Shown: positions 50,491-62,283 of the stretch, in pieces | Layout: each line of letters begins with the position of its first letter | Position numbering within the stretch: the stretch's first letter is position 1 | Assembly: GCA_944470555.2 (NCBI GenBank) | Contig: OX104130.1 | Span: 48,827,491 to 48,891,490 of the forward strand | Source: Heterobilharzia americana | Taxonomy: Eukaryota; Platyhelminthes; Trematoda; Strigeidida; Schistosomatidae | DNA: 64,000 nt | Direction: 5' to 3' | Made by a program: the position numbers and the translations under genes | Notes under the pieces: model-generated | What the model was told of the DNA's origin: nothing | The model's database searches: none | Seen by the model: the letters and a program-made list of their open reading frames with translations, nothing else

Positions 50491-50836
50491 AGGTATACTT
50501 CTTTGACTTTGACTTCTTCTTGTGTTTCCCTTCAGTCAAATAACCTTTATGCATAAACACTGAAAACTACAAACAGTGTGTATTAAGGGGCTCTGATAAA
50601 AAAAGACGAAAGTGGGAAAGATTTTTAAAGGTTTTGTTGTAATGACTTGATATGTACAGCACACGTATAAGCCATCTCCATCGGTGAAAGTTCACAACTT
50701 CGTAGACCGACTTGCTCTCCTAGACTGGTAACCTTCTCCTAACCCCAACACTCCCCATACAACCAAAATGAAGCACAGAAATAAGGAGGAAAGTGATCAA
50801 AATTCTTAAGAAGTCATAAGAAGAGATGAATAGGGT
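50491..50836. other. Spacer between CR1 and SR3-like elements
   Basis: Around 50690-50760 the sequence GTTCACAACTTCG...GACCGACTTGC...CTTCTCCTAACC resembles 59485-59540, so it may be another scrap of SR3-like RTE on the minus strand. Otherwise unassigned. Confidence 0.3.
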
Positions 50837-50849
50837 AGAACAATAAAGA
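50837..50849. repeat. Left target-site duplication of the SR3-like element
   Basis: AGAACAATAAAGA, repeated exactly at 54771-54783 after the element's 3' end. Confidence 0.85.
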
Positions 50850-53800
50850 TAGACCGATAGCTGCTACCTTGACGTAGTGGTCGGACTTGTATATCACAAT
50901 GACCCAACGAGCTATGCTGGTGGAACGCTTGTTCCCTCGAGGTCCTACCATACCAGAAAGGTCTGTTGGGTAGTGGTTAGACGAAAAGCAGTTACCGTTG
51001 TAGTGTAAATTGCTACACTATGATGGGGGTCTGAGGGCGAAGTCGTACTGCTGCTAGCTGGATGGGGTGTGACAGCAGTAAGGTGTTTCCCTTGGATGAC
51101 CAGCAGTGCCATGCTGATGCTGCCTTCTCAGTGGAAGGGGGGGTTAGAAAAGGTCGGCCCCAAAAATAACACACTCCACCACGCCCCACGGTCTGCCGGG
51201 CCGGCGGTGTTGGTTCACTTGTCGTTTCCTTTCTACCATCCGGCCCCAAAAATACAAAAGTTCAAAATAATCATACTCAAAAGGCTGGGTGTGACAGGCC
51301 TCAAGCAGATGTCCGATGGGCTCTGCGGTCACACAAATCTCTTTCAGGTACCTTAAGAAGAAATAGCCTTCCACGGTGTGGGCAGCCGGGAAGTGTCAAC
51401 CGCCCTCACAACTCTGTCAGCACCCAAGTTTCTTCTGACTGCTATCCTCCTCCTCCATCATTACCTTCTAATCTTCCTTCACGTCTCTTAATTAATGATG
51501 CTGCATCATCTTCAATTTCTCCTACCTCTGCAGCCTTCGACAACGATCTGAGTCCACAGAACAGTATCCCTGGTCTCCTTAAACCACGCTCCAAATTACA
51601 TATTGGAGCCTTCAATGTCCGCACCCTCCGTCAAATTGGCCAACAGGCTTCGTTGGCAAAGACTCTAGCAACTCGGGCATGGATGTGTGCTGTGTTTGTG
51701 AGACACGCATACAGGACCCAAGTGTGGTTATTCACCTGACCTCTCCTGACCAATCTGGTGAATCTGCAAAATTCACCCTTCGAGTTTCTGGAGATTCGAT
51801 AGCTAGCTCTCGTGGTCTTGCAGGTGTAGGTATAGCATTAAGCACCAGGGCAGAAAACTCACTACTAGACTGGATCCCAGTTGATAGTCGCCTCTGCGCT
51901 ATGAGGCTGAACGGCACAGTGAGAACTAAAAGGAATAGTGAGACTCGCCGTTGTCTCTTTGTAATCTCTGCTTACGCACCCACTGACTGCAGTTCGGATG
52001 AAGTGAAGGACGAGTTCTACCATAAACTGTCTAACCTCCTCTCGAAAGCCAAACGTTCGGACGTAGTGGTTGTTGCAGGTGACCTCAACGCACAGGTGGG
52101 TAGACTGAGTGAGGCAGAAAGGCACTTAGGTGGCACTTTCGGAATCCCAGCTGAACGTACAGATAACGGTGATCGCCTATTACAACTATGCTCAGATAAC
52201 CGCCTATTTTTAGCCAGCACCAATTTCAGACATAAAGAAAGGCACTGTCTGACCTGGCGTCCACCGAGCTCGACTCAGCGATGGACACAGATAGACCACA
52301 TTGCTATTAGTCATCGCTGGAGAGGATCGGTGGAAGACTGCCGCTCCTTCTGGAGTACGTGTTTGGACAGCGATCATGCGTTGGTCCGAGCACGCGTCTC
52401 AATGGACGTAGAAAAAATTTGGCAACAAAACCACTACGAGTTCTGCTGGACAACGAAAACACCAAAGCCGTGTTCAGTGAGAAGTTGGCTAGGCAGTTAT
52501 CGGAACAAAAGACTGTCACTCATCCAGAAGAAGCTTGGTGCCATCTTCAGTCTACTGTAAAAGCAGCACTGGAGACTGTAGCCGACTCCAAAATAATGGC
52601 TAAAAAGAGCCAGTGGATATCAGCAGCTTCTTCCAAACTAATGGATGCACGTGAATGCATCCCTGCAGGCTCTGAGTACAATGAAGAGCGAGCGCAACTT
52701 AAAAATAGACTGACGAAAAGTCTGCGCAACGATCGTGAACAGTGGTGGGCAGCGAAGGCTAAAGAGATGGAAAAGGCAGCGGCGATCGGTAACAGTAGAC
52801 AGTTATTTAGACTTATTAAGGAGACTGGGGGGAAATGGTCAACAACAGTTAGTGAGGTTATAGCGGAGAAGGACGGATCTGCGATTCACTCGCAGGGGAG
52901 ACGACTGGGACGATGGGCAGAACACTTCGAGGAACAGTTTAACTGGCCACCATTGCGCTGCCCGCTATCCAGTCGGACCCTGAATGGGACATAGAGACAG
53001 GTCCCCCAACACTAGAAGAAGTTGAGAAAGCGGTAGGTAGCCTGAAACGAGGAAGGGCAGCAGGACCAGACGGACTACCTGCTGAGGTATACAAGAATGG
53101 TGGTAGAGTTCTCTTAGTCAGGCTAACGGAAGTGTTAGCCAGTATATGGGAATCAAATACGATCCCCTCCGACTGGTCTAAGTCACTCATCATCCCAGTC
53201 TTCAAGAAAGGCGAGAAGTCCTCTTGTGATAACCACAGAGGAATCAGCCTGACAAACATAGTGTCTAAGATCCTAAGTTCTATAATTCTCCGACGCCTGA
53301 GTGGAGCTCGGGAACAGCAAGCCCGAGAAAACCAGGCAGGCTTTAGACCTGGCCGTGGATGTATCGACCAAATATTCACACTGCGCCAGGTCCTGGAACA
53401 TAGGCATGCTTACAGACGCCCGACAATAGCTGTATTTCTCGACCTGAAGGCGGCATTTGACTCCGTTGATCGAGAAGTCTTATGGCAGTGTCTGTCACTG
53501 AAAGGCGTGCCTAGTAAGTACATCACCTTATTGAAAGCTCTCTACTCGAACACTTGTGGGCATGTTAGAGCCTATGGTGAGTTGTCCAGGGAGCTATACT
53601 CATCAAGTGGTGTCCGTCAAGGATGCCCACTATCCCCATTCTTATTTAATTTTATCATAGATATTCTTATGGAGGTTTCCCTCTCGTCACCTAATTACAC
53701 AGACGTTGACCGGATCACAGGTGAATTTTCCTTAGATCTAGAATATGCAGATGACATAGTCCTGTTAGGTGAAGACGCTGACAAGATGCAGAGTCTTCTG

Positions 53801-54770
53801 AACACTTTGAGTGGGAATTTGAGAATGTTTGGGATGCGATTTTCACCACCCAAATGCAAATTTTTGCTCCAGGACTGGTCTTCAGCGGTACCGCGGTTAA
53901 CAATAGAGAGTGAAGTGGTTGAGTGTGTTGACCACTTCACTTACCTGGGAAGTAGGATCAACCCGGTGGGTTAGTTGCCGATGAGATTTCTGCACGGATA
54001 CAAAAGGCTCGATTGGCTTTTGCCAATTTGCGCCACCTATGGCGCCGCCGTGATATTCGTTTGTCTATTAAGGGTCGCGTGTACTGCACAGCAGTCCGCT
54101 CTGTTCTACTGTATGGCTGTGAAACATGGCCATTGAAAGTGGAAGATATAAAGAGGCTTCAGGTGTTTGACCACCGTTGCCTTCGTAGTATAGGACGTAT
54201 TCCGTGGTGTCACCATGTGAGTAATGCAGAAGTTAGGTGTAGAGTTTTAGGGAGAAGAGGTAAGTCAGTCGACGAGGTTGTGAACCTTCATCGACTGAGA
54301 TGGTTGGGACACGTACTACGTATGCCTAGTCACCGATTGCCTCGTCACACAATGTTGGCTGAGGTGGGTTCAGGCTGGAAAAAGGCCCGAGGTGGCCAGA
54401 CTAAAACATGGCACCAATGTATGAAGTCTCTGACTGTTGGTTTAAGCCATGTAGGACGATGCAGACTAGGTGGTTGGGGTCCACGGGACAAGAGGAACCA
54501 GTGGTTGGAGACCCTAGGTGATATGGCTCAGAACCGAAGTCAGTGGCGCAGATGTATACACACATTATCCTCATCTTAACAACGCTATACCGAATCTCAC
54601 CATTTTGTCACTCCTCTTTCCTTTCTTCTCGTACTTTATATTTCTTTTGACTGCATTCACTTATCTTCATCCTTCACCTCACTACCTTTTACCTGATGTG
54701 CTGATATGAGGTGTGGCAACTCGGACCGTTACGCAGTAATGTCTGGTCCTATGTTGATATTGATTGATTG
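50850..54770 (+). mobile_element. Full-length SR3/Perere-3-like RTE retrotransposon
   Basis: A 3.9-kb element bounded by an exact 13-bp target-site duplication. It has a GC-richer 5' UTR of roughly 500 bases, one long ORF now split by single-base changes, a pyrimidine-rich 3' UTR and a short 3' repeat end (TGATATTGATTGATTG). All key catalytic motifs are present. It is the best preserved transposon in the window and the reference for the relics at 40.3-42.6, 59.2-61.7 and 62.8-63.2 kb. The RTE clade is well supported; the SR3/Perere-3 name is by recall. Confidence 0.88.
51400..54579 (+). pseudogene. RTE polyprotein with four frameshifts
   Basis: The element ORF in five frame segments. First, a Pro/Ser-rich N-terminus leads into GAFNVRTLRQ (51605-51634). 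A one-base loss near 51677 shifts into MDVCCVCETRIQDPS (51679 on), with the endonuclease motifs ETRI, GDLNAQVG (about 52080) and DSDHALV (about 52366). A shift near 52420 in an A run leads into the linker (52420-52945). Another near 52945 leads into the RT: GRAAGPDGLPAEVYKN, LIIPVFKKGEKSSCDNHRGISL, FLDLKAAFDSVD, GVRQGCPLSPFLF, and LEYADD with the active site at 53744-53755. A last shift near 53965 leads to the C-terminal domain (54013-54579) with [12 protein letters not shown]. No catalytic residue is visibly lost, so the damage is recent, but no single reading frame spans the protein. Confidence 0.88.
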
Positions 54771-54783
54771 AGAACAATAAAGA
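54771..54783. repeat. Right target-site duplication of the SR3-like element
   Basis: Exact partner of 50837-50849. Confidence 0.85.
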
Positions 54784-55637
54784 AATACAGTACGGCGATT
54801 AAAATAAGAATAATTCCCGGATTCATCTGCGCTAATGAGATCTATCTTGAACCATATCTCTTAGAGGCTTTTGTTATATGTATTAACAGTAAAGTGGCAT
54901 TATTTACTGGGTACAAGTAGCAGCTGGGTAATATCTCATTATCCGACGGAACTTCCTTGAAACATAGATCACGTAGCTCAATCAATAAAGTGTCAGGCTG
55001 TTGATACACAAGATTCTGGCTCAAATAATGCTGTCATCCAGATTTTCTATCAGCTTGATTCATCTTATCTACACTGGAAATGCATTATGTCAAGACGTGA
55101 GAAACGTTTAGAAAATCCGCAGGAAGTTACTGCATATTAATTTCAATCTTTTTTACACTTTAGTGAATTTCATTTAGACGTCCCGTAACATTCGATTACC
55201 CTATGCGTAAACCAGTGTATAAGCATATTTTTAGAAGGCAAACTCGAAATTTAATGATTTCTTGAAACTATAGAAATATCTTGTCATACCTTCGTTTATC
55301 CAGTTGTATGATTTATTGCCGTTTTTAAATAGGCTGACAGCTTCAAAAAATTACCCATTCTAAAAGTGCATTTGAAACTCGTGGGATGCAGTGAATCATT
55401 CATGTAAAAAGATAATTGGCACTGTTGTGATCCCTAAAGGCATATTATAATGTCAAAATGCGGTCACATGATGATATAATCAATACACTTCAAGGTTGAA
55501 TTTATGTAGGACGAAAACCACTTGAACAAATGCAAACCTAAATACAACAAAAAGCCATGTGAAACATATTGTCGTAGATGAGAGGATAAAATAAAATAAA
55601 CTTCTTCCTAAGCTTATTTATTCAAAAGTAGTGCCAG
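54784..55637. other. Upstream region of the orphan exon
   Basis: AT-rich DNA without frames of note. A pyrimidine stretch (CTTCTTCC at about 55601) lies 30 bases before a CAG directly in front of the ATG at 55638, so a splice acceptor at the start of the next exon is possible. Confidence 0.4.
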
Positions 55638-57316
55638 ATGGGACTACAATGTTCTTACAGTTTGAAACCACAAAGTTGTCTCATTCACCGAAATGCACCT
55701 GAGTTTACTGAAATTATATATCCTTTTGATGAAGTGGAGCACACCGTGGATGATTTAAGCAAAACTGCTCATTCACACTATCGTGAATCCTGTCAAAAAT
55801 GTAATTATGATTATAGTAGTGATGGGATAATGAAGAGAATGTATCGAAAAAAGAGGCGAAACAATAAATCGGTTGAATATACTGAAAATATTAACCAGTC
55901 TCCTCGTCCAATAAAGTTCCCATCAAGTAAGATAAATCCTAGTAATTACTTACGCTCTTCAATGTTAAGCATTAAGAATCTAGTAGCACAAAAGAAATAC
56001 CATTCATTTAAACATAATGATAATTATACTTTGTCACTGAATGGAGAACATGAAAAGTGTGATGAAATCGACTGCGAATTCGGTAATCTACCACAATTAC
56101 TGAATGTAACTGAAGTGAACGAAATTAGTTTCAATTTAGATGAAGAATATAATATGGATTCTACTACGGCCGGTTATGAGGAAAATAAACTGAGAACAAC
56201 TAGCCATCACGAATATAAATATAATGATAAAAGGCGATTACAAAGAATTAGTCCATATACTCAAAAATTACTGAGAACAGAAACAAAAATGATTCAAGTA
56301 GCTACTGCTAACTCAAGTGGTTCACCGTTAGTCGGTGAAGGCATGGGGGGTGAAAGCGATCATCTTAGTGTGAACACAGATAATTATGGGGAAAGAAAAA
56401 CGTGGCAAAGTATTAGATCAAACCAAGAAATAATGACCACGGAAATCTTGACTGAAGATTATCTTCACTCAGGTGGGAATATAGGTCAAAGACATTTGTC
56501 TTACACAGCTTCAAAACACCCAGATCCAGTAATATTTGATAGTGCTGTGCCAATAGACGGAGAGACTGCTACCTCACTCGATGAAAGTCAAAAGTTAAAA
56601 TCCTTTAGGTTTGTACAAAAAACACAACAAGCTAATCATTTACCTAAACGTTTACCTCCTAACCAAAGGAATGAGGATGTATATCATCATTCTGAAAAAC
56701 AGATAATTTCTGCTGCATTATTTATGCAAGACAACTGTCCACAATATTCACCAGATAGTGGATCTATCCCTCATCAAGAAAAACAAATATTGGGATATTT
56801 CAAAAATTTAAGAAAGCTTAAAGATGTACCAAGTGATTCGGCAAGCACACTGACAACAGAACATATTGGAAGTTATGCATTCACGCGTAGACTATTAGAT
56901 CGGCAAAATCAGATAAAAGCTGAATGGAGAACAGTGGATATATCATGCAAAGAATGTAATTTACGCAAATCAAAATATCTTGAAACGACAACTTCGGCTG
57001 ACACAAAAGAAGCAATAAAAGATTGGAGAAGTGATTCAAGATTTAAAATAGATCATCTTTTCAACAATGAGTTATCTTCACTCGCATCACTGAGTGAGCC
57101 GACTTTTAGTCTGACAGCTTATTCACCGAAGTGGATAAAAAGGTTTTCAAGTAATTTAAAACTTTTTCGAATACAACCTGATACTACCAATATTATTGGC
57201 TTTCAAATCAATCGACTTCCAGAAGATTATTGTAAAATAGAGTTGTGTAATGCTGGAATTATACCAGAATGTTTAAACTTGTTAGAGACTAGACATTTTC
57301 TTCTACAGAAAAACAG
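55638..57316 (+). CDS. Large first or early exon of an orphan gene, possibly myristoylated product
   Basis: 559 codons open from ATG 55638 to a near-perfect splice donor (CAG then GTGAGT at 57317); the TGA at 57318 lies in the intron. A stop two codons upstream of the ATG makes this ATG the likely start unless a splice acceptor abuts it. The protein starts MGLQCS, fitting an N-myristoylation signal (Gly2, Ser6) with a nearby Cys5 for palmitoylation. It has CxxC pairs at residues 52-55 and 437-440, a basic cluster RKKRR at 70-74, no membrane segment, and is hydrophilic and Ser/Asn-rich with a more ordered end (PKWIKRFSSNLKLFRIQ and GFQINRLPEDYCKIELC). Codon use is AT-rich and unlike the transposons. 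No family was recognised. The downstream exon was not found before the window ends. Confidence 0.6.
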
Positions 57317-58149
57317 GTGAGTAACGGGAACTATTACTATTAACCTTTACATTATAGCACTTTGTAGCTGAACTTACATTATCAAACAGAAGTCATTAAT
57401 TAGTCAGAAGTTATCTTATCTCTGTGTAAAATGGGTTCTATGCTTGACACGAAGTCCATGCCTCTTCAGTTTTATATAAATAAGGTTGCTGAAAAACGTC
57501 AGCATGTGGGAAAAAAAACGTTGAGTACTCTTTAATTTCAAATAGTCATTCGTTTGATACCCTTATCCGGAGGCCACTAGATCAAGCTATACCCAGACCC
57601 AGAATTCCTTTTCACTGTTATTCATCACCCTGTATCAAACCAACTTGTTAAAATGATTGTTTTGCGAAACTGACAGACAGATTGCAACAGTACAAGTTGT
57701 CACACCCTTAGATCAAAACAATAACTTGTGAAGCCAATAAAAAAGAAGACAGAGGAGTCGGAATAATAGTATCAGCAGTCATGAAGGTATGCACAATAAA
57801 AAGAAAAGCTGATTGAAATAAAGATATATGACAATATTACATGAAGGCAATGTGATCGATTCTGATTCTTTGTGTAAAGTTTTGGTTCATTGGTTTCAAC
57901 CATTTTACGGACTTGAATCAAGAACCCAAAGCTTTCAAGCATTAGACCCGTCAAATGTTATTGTTAGTCCAAAAAATAGGCGAAGATGAGAAGGTTCCCA
58001 TGGTTTCTCAATAAGAAAAACCAAGAATCTCTAAGTGTGCTGTTGTGGCATTCTCAGAAATAAAGAATTAGATTCGGATTTGTTGTTTGACGATGGAAGG
58101 CTATGAGGCTATATTAATCCTTTGTCTGTAAATCTCTGTGCTTTTCCAG
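57317..58149. other. Intron side, no exon recognised
   Basis: Begins with the donor of the preceding exon. AT-rich with short frames only. Confidence 0.45.
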
Positions 58150-59100
58150 TTCTCCTTTCAATGACTCATTTGGAGCGGACACCACTTCTTGAGGTTTGTT
58201 CAAGGGGTTGACTACTCGACAAGAAAACCAGTACTTTACGGAGACTACGTTTGTCCTTTGCTTTTGATTCTTCTGATATGTCCTCTGAGGTGTCCTGACC
58301 TAGTGGAAAGGAAAAGAGGAGATACATCAGGTCCAATGTCATGTCTTAAAAGCCTTAATAGCATCATAAGATCTCTACTGTGTCTGCTATTTCATGAAGA
58401 TAAGAGGTGTACCTCCTTAAGCTGATCTTCATAGGTCAGACTAGCAGTCGTTGGGATCATGCAGGTGGTTGCCCTCTGAACTCTTTCCAGATGGTCTGAA
58501 TCACCTCTCACACAAGGATTTTCTGTCCGTGTACTAGGAATGGCGAACATATCACCATTTATTTTTGTAAACGTTCTGAGTAGTGTGCAAATGTTTCCGA
58601 AACTCCAAACTTCGACCAACCGACAGTGCGGCGTGGTCTTTTAGTCATAACTCAGAGAGATTCCTAGGTCGTTGTGGGTCAGTAATGAGGGTAGAGAAGT
58701 CGTAGGTGTTTCCAACTATGTGCTTCATGTGTATGCTCATACATTTATCTGCACTGATCAGTATCAGCCACTTCTCTGATCAGGTTTAAAAAGTTATTTA
58801 GGTCTGTCTGAAGTGGACTTACATTCTCGTCATTCCTAATTTCTTATCAGATGTTTACATCACCAGCGTAGAGAACCATCTGGGATTTCGTGATGTTCTG
58901 CAGTTAACATATGTGTAAGAAGTGGCAGGTAACAAAGGACTGTGCTCTCCGGCACTCCACTCTCTACCGACTTCCCATAAGAGAGTTGAGAACTGACCAC
59001 TGGTCTTTACCCCTACCAACTGACTGACTGACGAAATCAACGTAGAACCTCGCACACACGTGCATCGGCTCAGGTTGCCACACTTCATAGTATTATACAA
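58150..59100 (-). pseudogene. CR1-like reverse transcriptase relic
   Basis: The minus strand holds the end of a CR1/Jockey-type RT. An ESGVPESTVL-like block and an YAGDVNI active-site remnant (YADD with the first Asp-Asp pair broken, about 58870) lie near 58950-58860. The thumb follows: LERVQRATTCMIPTTASLTYEDQL (about 58480-58410), then RHDIGPDVSPLFL and TRSGHLRGH (about 58350-58280) and a WCPLQM end near 58180. Many stops and shifts. It is a different element from the one at 48.0-50.5 kb. Confidence 0.65.
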
Positions 59101-59204
59101 AGAACAGGTGGATAGAAATGAATTGCTATCAAAGTATATAAAGTAGCGTGAGAGAATAGAGAGTCTGAATATAAAGGTTAGTATAAATATTCACGACTTG
59201 GAAG

Positions 59205-61730
59205 ACGTCAGAGAGTGAATACATCTGCGCCATTATGACCGATTTTCCCCCATGTCACCAAGAGTTATCAAACAATTATTCCTATCGTCTCGAGGACCCC
59301 CAACCGGACAGTCTATGTCTCCTCACAAAGCTCAGGCGAACAGCCAGGGACTTCATCGACTGGCTCCAGGTCTTGGTCTGGACATCCTGAACTTTTTCCC
59401 TATGTAGTCCAACATCCCGTAGCATGGCACATCGATATAGGCAGCGGCTTGGCATGCGCAGTGCATGTTTAGACTATCTCAGTTGACTAAAGTTCACAAC
59501 CTCATCAACCAACGTATTCGTCTTCTTTAATACCCTTCGCCTGACCTCGAAATTGCTCACACGGTGATTCAACCAAAAATAAGGAATCCTACGAGGACAT
59601 CTCTGATTGAAACCCGGAAATCGGTTCACGTCTTCTACCTTTAACGGCCACGTCTAACACACGCATAGCAGGACCGAAGCGACTGCAGCACAGCATGCTC
59701 ATCCTTCAATAGGTAGTCGGATATCTAACCAGATGGTACCACGTATGACACAAGTTGGCAAACACCAAACGATCCTTCTGTATAACAGTTGAGATTTCAT
59801 CAACAATCAGCTCCTTTGGGCTGCACAACTCCCCAAGTAAGTGAAGTGGTCGGTGCATTTCTCCACTTCACTTCCTGTAATTAAAACAGGGGTAGTTGCA
59901 GACAAGTCCTGCAGCATCATCTTACATTTGACAGGTGTCAGTGAGACGCGTGCCAGACATGCTCAGATTTCTGCCCAACACATCCAGAAGTGCTGAAATT
60001 TGTCAGCGTCCACATCCAGCAAGACAGTATCGTCTGCATGCTCCAAGTAACCCAGAACCAGATGACGAAGTTAAATAAGAACTGTGAGATTGGAAATCCC
60101 CAGCGGACACCACTATTTGTCGTCATTTCTGAAGACAACTCTCCATGATACCTGATACGGTTTTGTGAGTTCCAGTAGAGAGCTTTGATAAACGTCATAT
60201 ATTTGCTCGGTACTCCCTTCACAGTCAGACAGTGCCACACCACCTCACGGTCAACAGAGTCAAATGTCACCTTGAGGTCAAGAAATATGGGAATTGTCTG
60301 CCACTGGCCCGTGGGTACGGGTATGTTTCAGGACCTGTTGGAGGGAAGAAATGTGGTCGATTCACCCTAATCCAAGTCTGAAACCTACCTGGTTTTCTCG
60401 ACTTTGACGTTCTCGAGCTCTATTTAGGCACTGCATGTTAATGGACCTTTGGATCTTGGATATTATATTAATCAAGCTAACTCCCCTATGGTTGTCACAA
60501 GAAGACTTCTGTCCCTTCTTATGGACTGGGATGGTCAGTGAAGTAGACCAGTCTGACGGCTTTACCTCTGATTCCCATACAGCACCTAGTAACTTCATCA
60601 TTTAATCAGCAACTTCCTACCTTCATGCTTGTAAACTTCAGGTGTCAAAGTGTCAGCCCCCGCTGCTTTGCATCGTTTCAGGTTCGACACAGCTTTCTCA
60701 GCTTCAAAGACAGTTTCGGGACCAACATCTGCATGCCATTCAGGTTCAGGCTGGTTACTGGGCAACTGAAGTGTTGCTGATGGCCAGTTAAGCTGCGCTT
60801 CAAAGTGTTCTCCTCAAAGTTCTAGTCACCAGTCCTGGAAGGTTACGAGAGTCTTATCCTTTTCGGTGATGGTTTCACTCACTATAGTATTGCTGTTCTG
60901 TTCAGATAAATGTTCAGCTAACTCCGTTATAAATGCGCACTTGGAGTCCTCATCTTCCCATAGAGCATGCGTGCGCCCCACTGCCTCCTGTTTCCTGTGG
61001 CCAGTAAGGCGCAGACATACACCAGACCCTACTGGTGCGTGATTGCAGTCCAGACTAGTACTCCAGAAACAGCAGCAATCCTCTCCAATGACGGCAACAG
61101 CAGTATGATCTATCTGTGGTCCTAGTTGGTTCGGAGTCGGTGAACGCCATGTAAGTGTCTCTCCATATGAGTAAAGTTAGTGCTAACCAGAAACAAGTGA
61201 TTGTCAGAACAAAATTGTAAGACAATCAACGTTGTTGGTTCGTTGATATGACAGTCTGTAGACGCTTCCCAAATACCGTTTCGATTGCCTCAGCTTCCTT
61301 ACTGGAGCTTCAAACTCACCTGCCATTAGAATTACAGCTGAACGTTCTGCTCTTCGCAGCAAAACTGGCAGCTTCTTATGAAACTCATCCTTTGAATCAT
61401 GTGAACTGCAGTCGGTGCATGAGTAGGCGAAGATTAAGAAAAAGCATATGGTAGTCTCATGATTCTTACTAGCTCTTACAGATCCGTTCACTAGAACAGC
61501 ACACAGTTGGGTGTTGACTGGTATCCATTCTAGAAGCGCACTTTTTGCTTTGCAACTCAATGCTATACTTGCACCAGCGAGTTCACTAGAGCTAGCCGTT
61601 GGGTCTGCGGATACCCAAGTTGAAATTTGAAGATTCACTTCTATAGCTGTGTGACGCCAACTGAATAACCACACTCAGGTCCTGTATAAATGTCTCAGAG
61701 ATACAGTACATCAAAACTATACCCGTCGCA
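59205..61730 (-). mobile_element. Degraded SR3/Perere-3-like RTE element
   Basis: A minus-strand copy collinear with the full-length element, starting inside the endonuclease near 61730 (remnant of the SETRI block). Recognisable pieces are an endonuclease frame (61674-61204), an RT frame with SLTIPVHKKGQKSSCDNHRGVSL (60601-60362), TFDSVDREVVWHCL (about 60270-60230) and the C-terminus near 59240-59210. The active site lies around 60030, with the frame shifted. Frames are broken at many points, so this copy is much older than the one at 50850-54770. The 5' UTR, N-terminus and 3' UTR are missing. Confidence 0.75.
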
Positions 61731-61749
61731 CAAGATGTGGCTATCGTAA

Positions 61750-61925
61750 CTTATAAGCTTAGTGAATAATGCTCTGGCGTTTGAAGCGACCGGCCGGGGG
61801 TTTCGGTCCTAGTGGGGACAACATCCCCCACTGGGAGCCAGGAATATTCAACTGGCAAGTCCCAAATAGGACGAAACGTGCGTCCTGGATTCCACTGCTA
61901 ACCACTGCCCATTAATACTAAGAAA
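61750..61925 (+). mobile_element. SM-alpha-like SINE, copy 1
   Basis: A box-A-like string (TAAGCTTAGTGAATAATGC at 61753 on) and a box-B-like string (GGGTTTCGGTCC at 61798-61809) form a tRNA-type pol III promoter. A hammerhead block and the SM-alpha-type 3' end (CCACTGCTAACCACTGCCC) follow. The order is that of known schistosome SM-alpha elements. Confidence 0.8.
61837..61893 (+). ncRNA. Hammerhead ribozyme with core mutations
   Basis: Stem II (GUCC/GGAC around CAAAUA), GAAA, the short stem III (ACGUGCGU) and the cleavage triplet GUC are intact, but the core reads CUGGCAA instead of CUGANGA. Stem I pairing is also imperfect. Probably inactive. Confidence 0.8.
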
Positions 61926-62087
61926 GCACTAAAAGTCAGCATTTCAAATTCAACTTTGGAAAAAACACTATTGATCAATTATTGTTTGTAATTAAACATG
62001 CTTTTTATACTTTCATACGATGAACAGCGAACGGCACATACATTTTCGATAACATTTACGCACATACAAACAGATACTTCTATTTTT

Positions 62088-62255
62088 AGTAATGATGGAC
62101 AGTGGCTAGCAGTGGAATCCAGGATGCTCATTTCATCCCGAGTCCCCGTGGGAACAACATCACTCACTGGGAAGCAGGTAAATCGAGCTGACGAGTCCCA
62201 AATAGGACGAAATGCGCATCCTGGATTCCACTGCTAGCCACTGCCCATCATTACT
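62088..62255. mobile_element. Palindromic SM-alpha derivative
   Basis: Arms 62088-62138 and 62205-62255 are reverse complements over 51 bp with three mismatches. The right arm is the 3' half of an SM-alpha hammerhead on the plus strand; the left arm is the same piece on the minus strand. Box A is missing, so it lacks a full tRNA-like promoter. The middle (62139-62204) keeps the region between box B and the ribozyme. Confidence 0.8.
62174..62234 (+). ncRNA. Hammerhead ribozyme with complete core
   Basis: CUGACGA at 62188-62194, stem II GUCC/GGAC (62195-62198 with 62205-62208) closing a CAAAUA loop, GAAA at 62209-62212, a self-complementary stem III (AUGCGCAU) and cleavage after AUC at 62220. 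The stem I strands AAUCGAG and CUGGAUU pair except for one G-G mismatch. All catalytic bases expected for a type I hammerhead are present, so cleavage is plausible. Confidence 0.85.
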
Positions 62256-62283
62256 AAACATAGTTAAAAGACAGGCCATGTCG

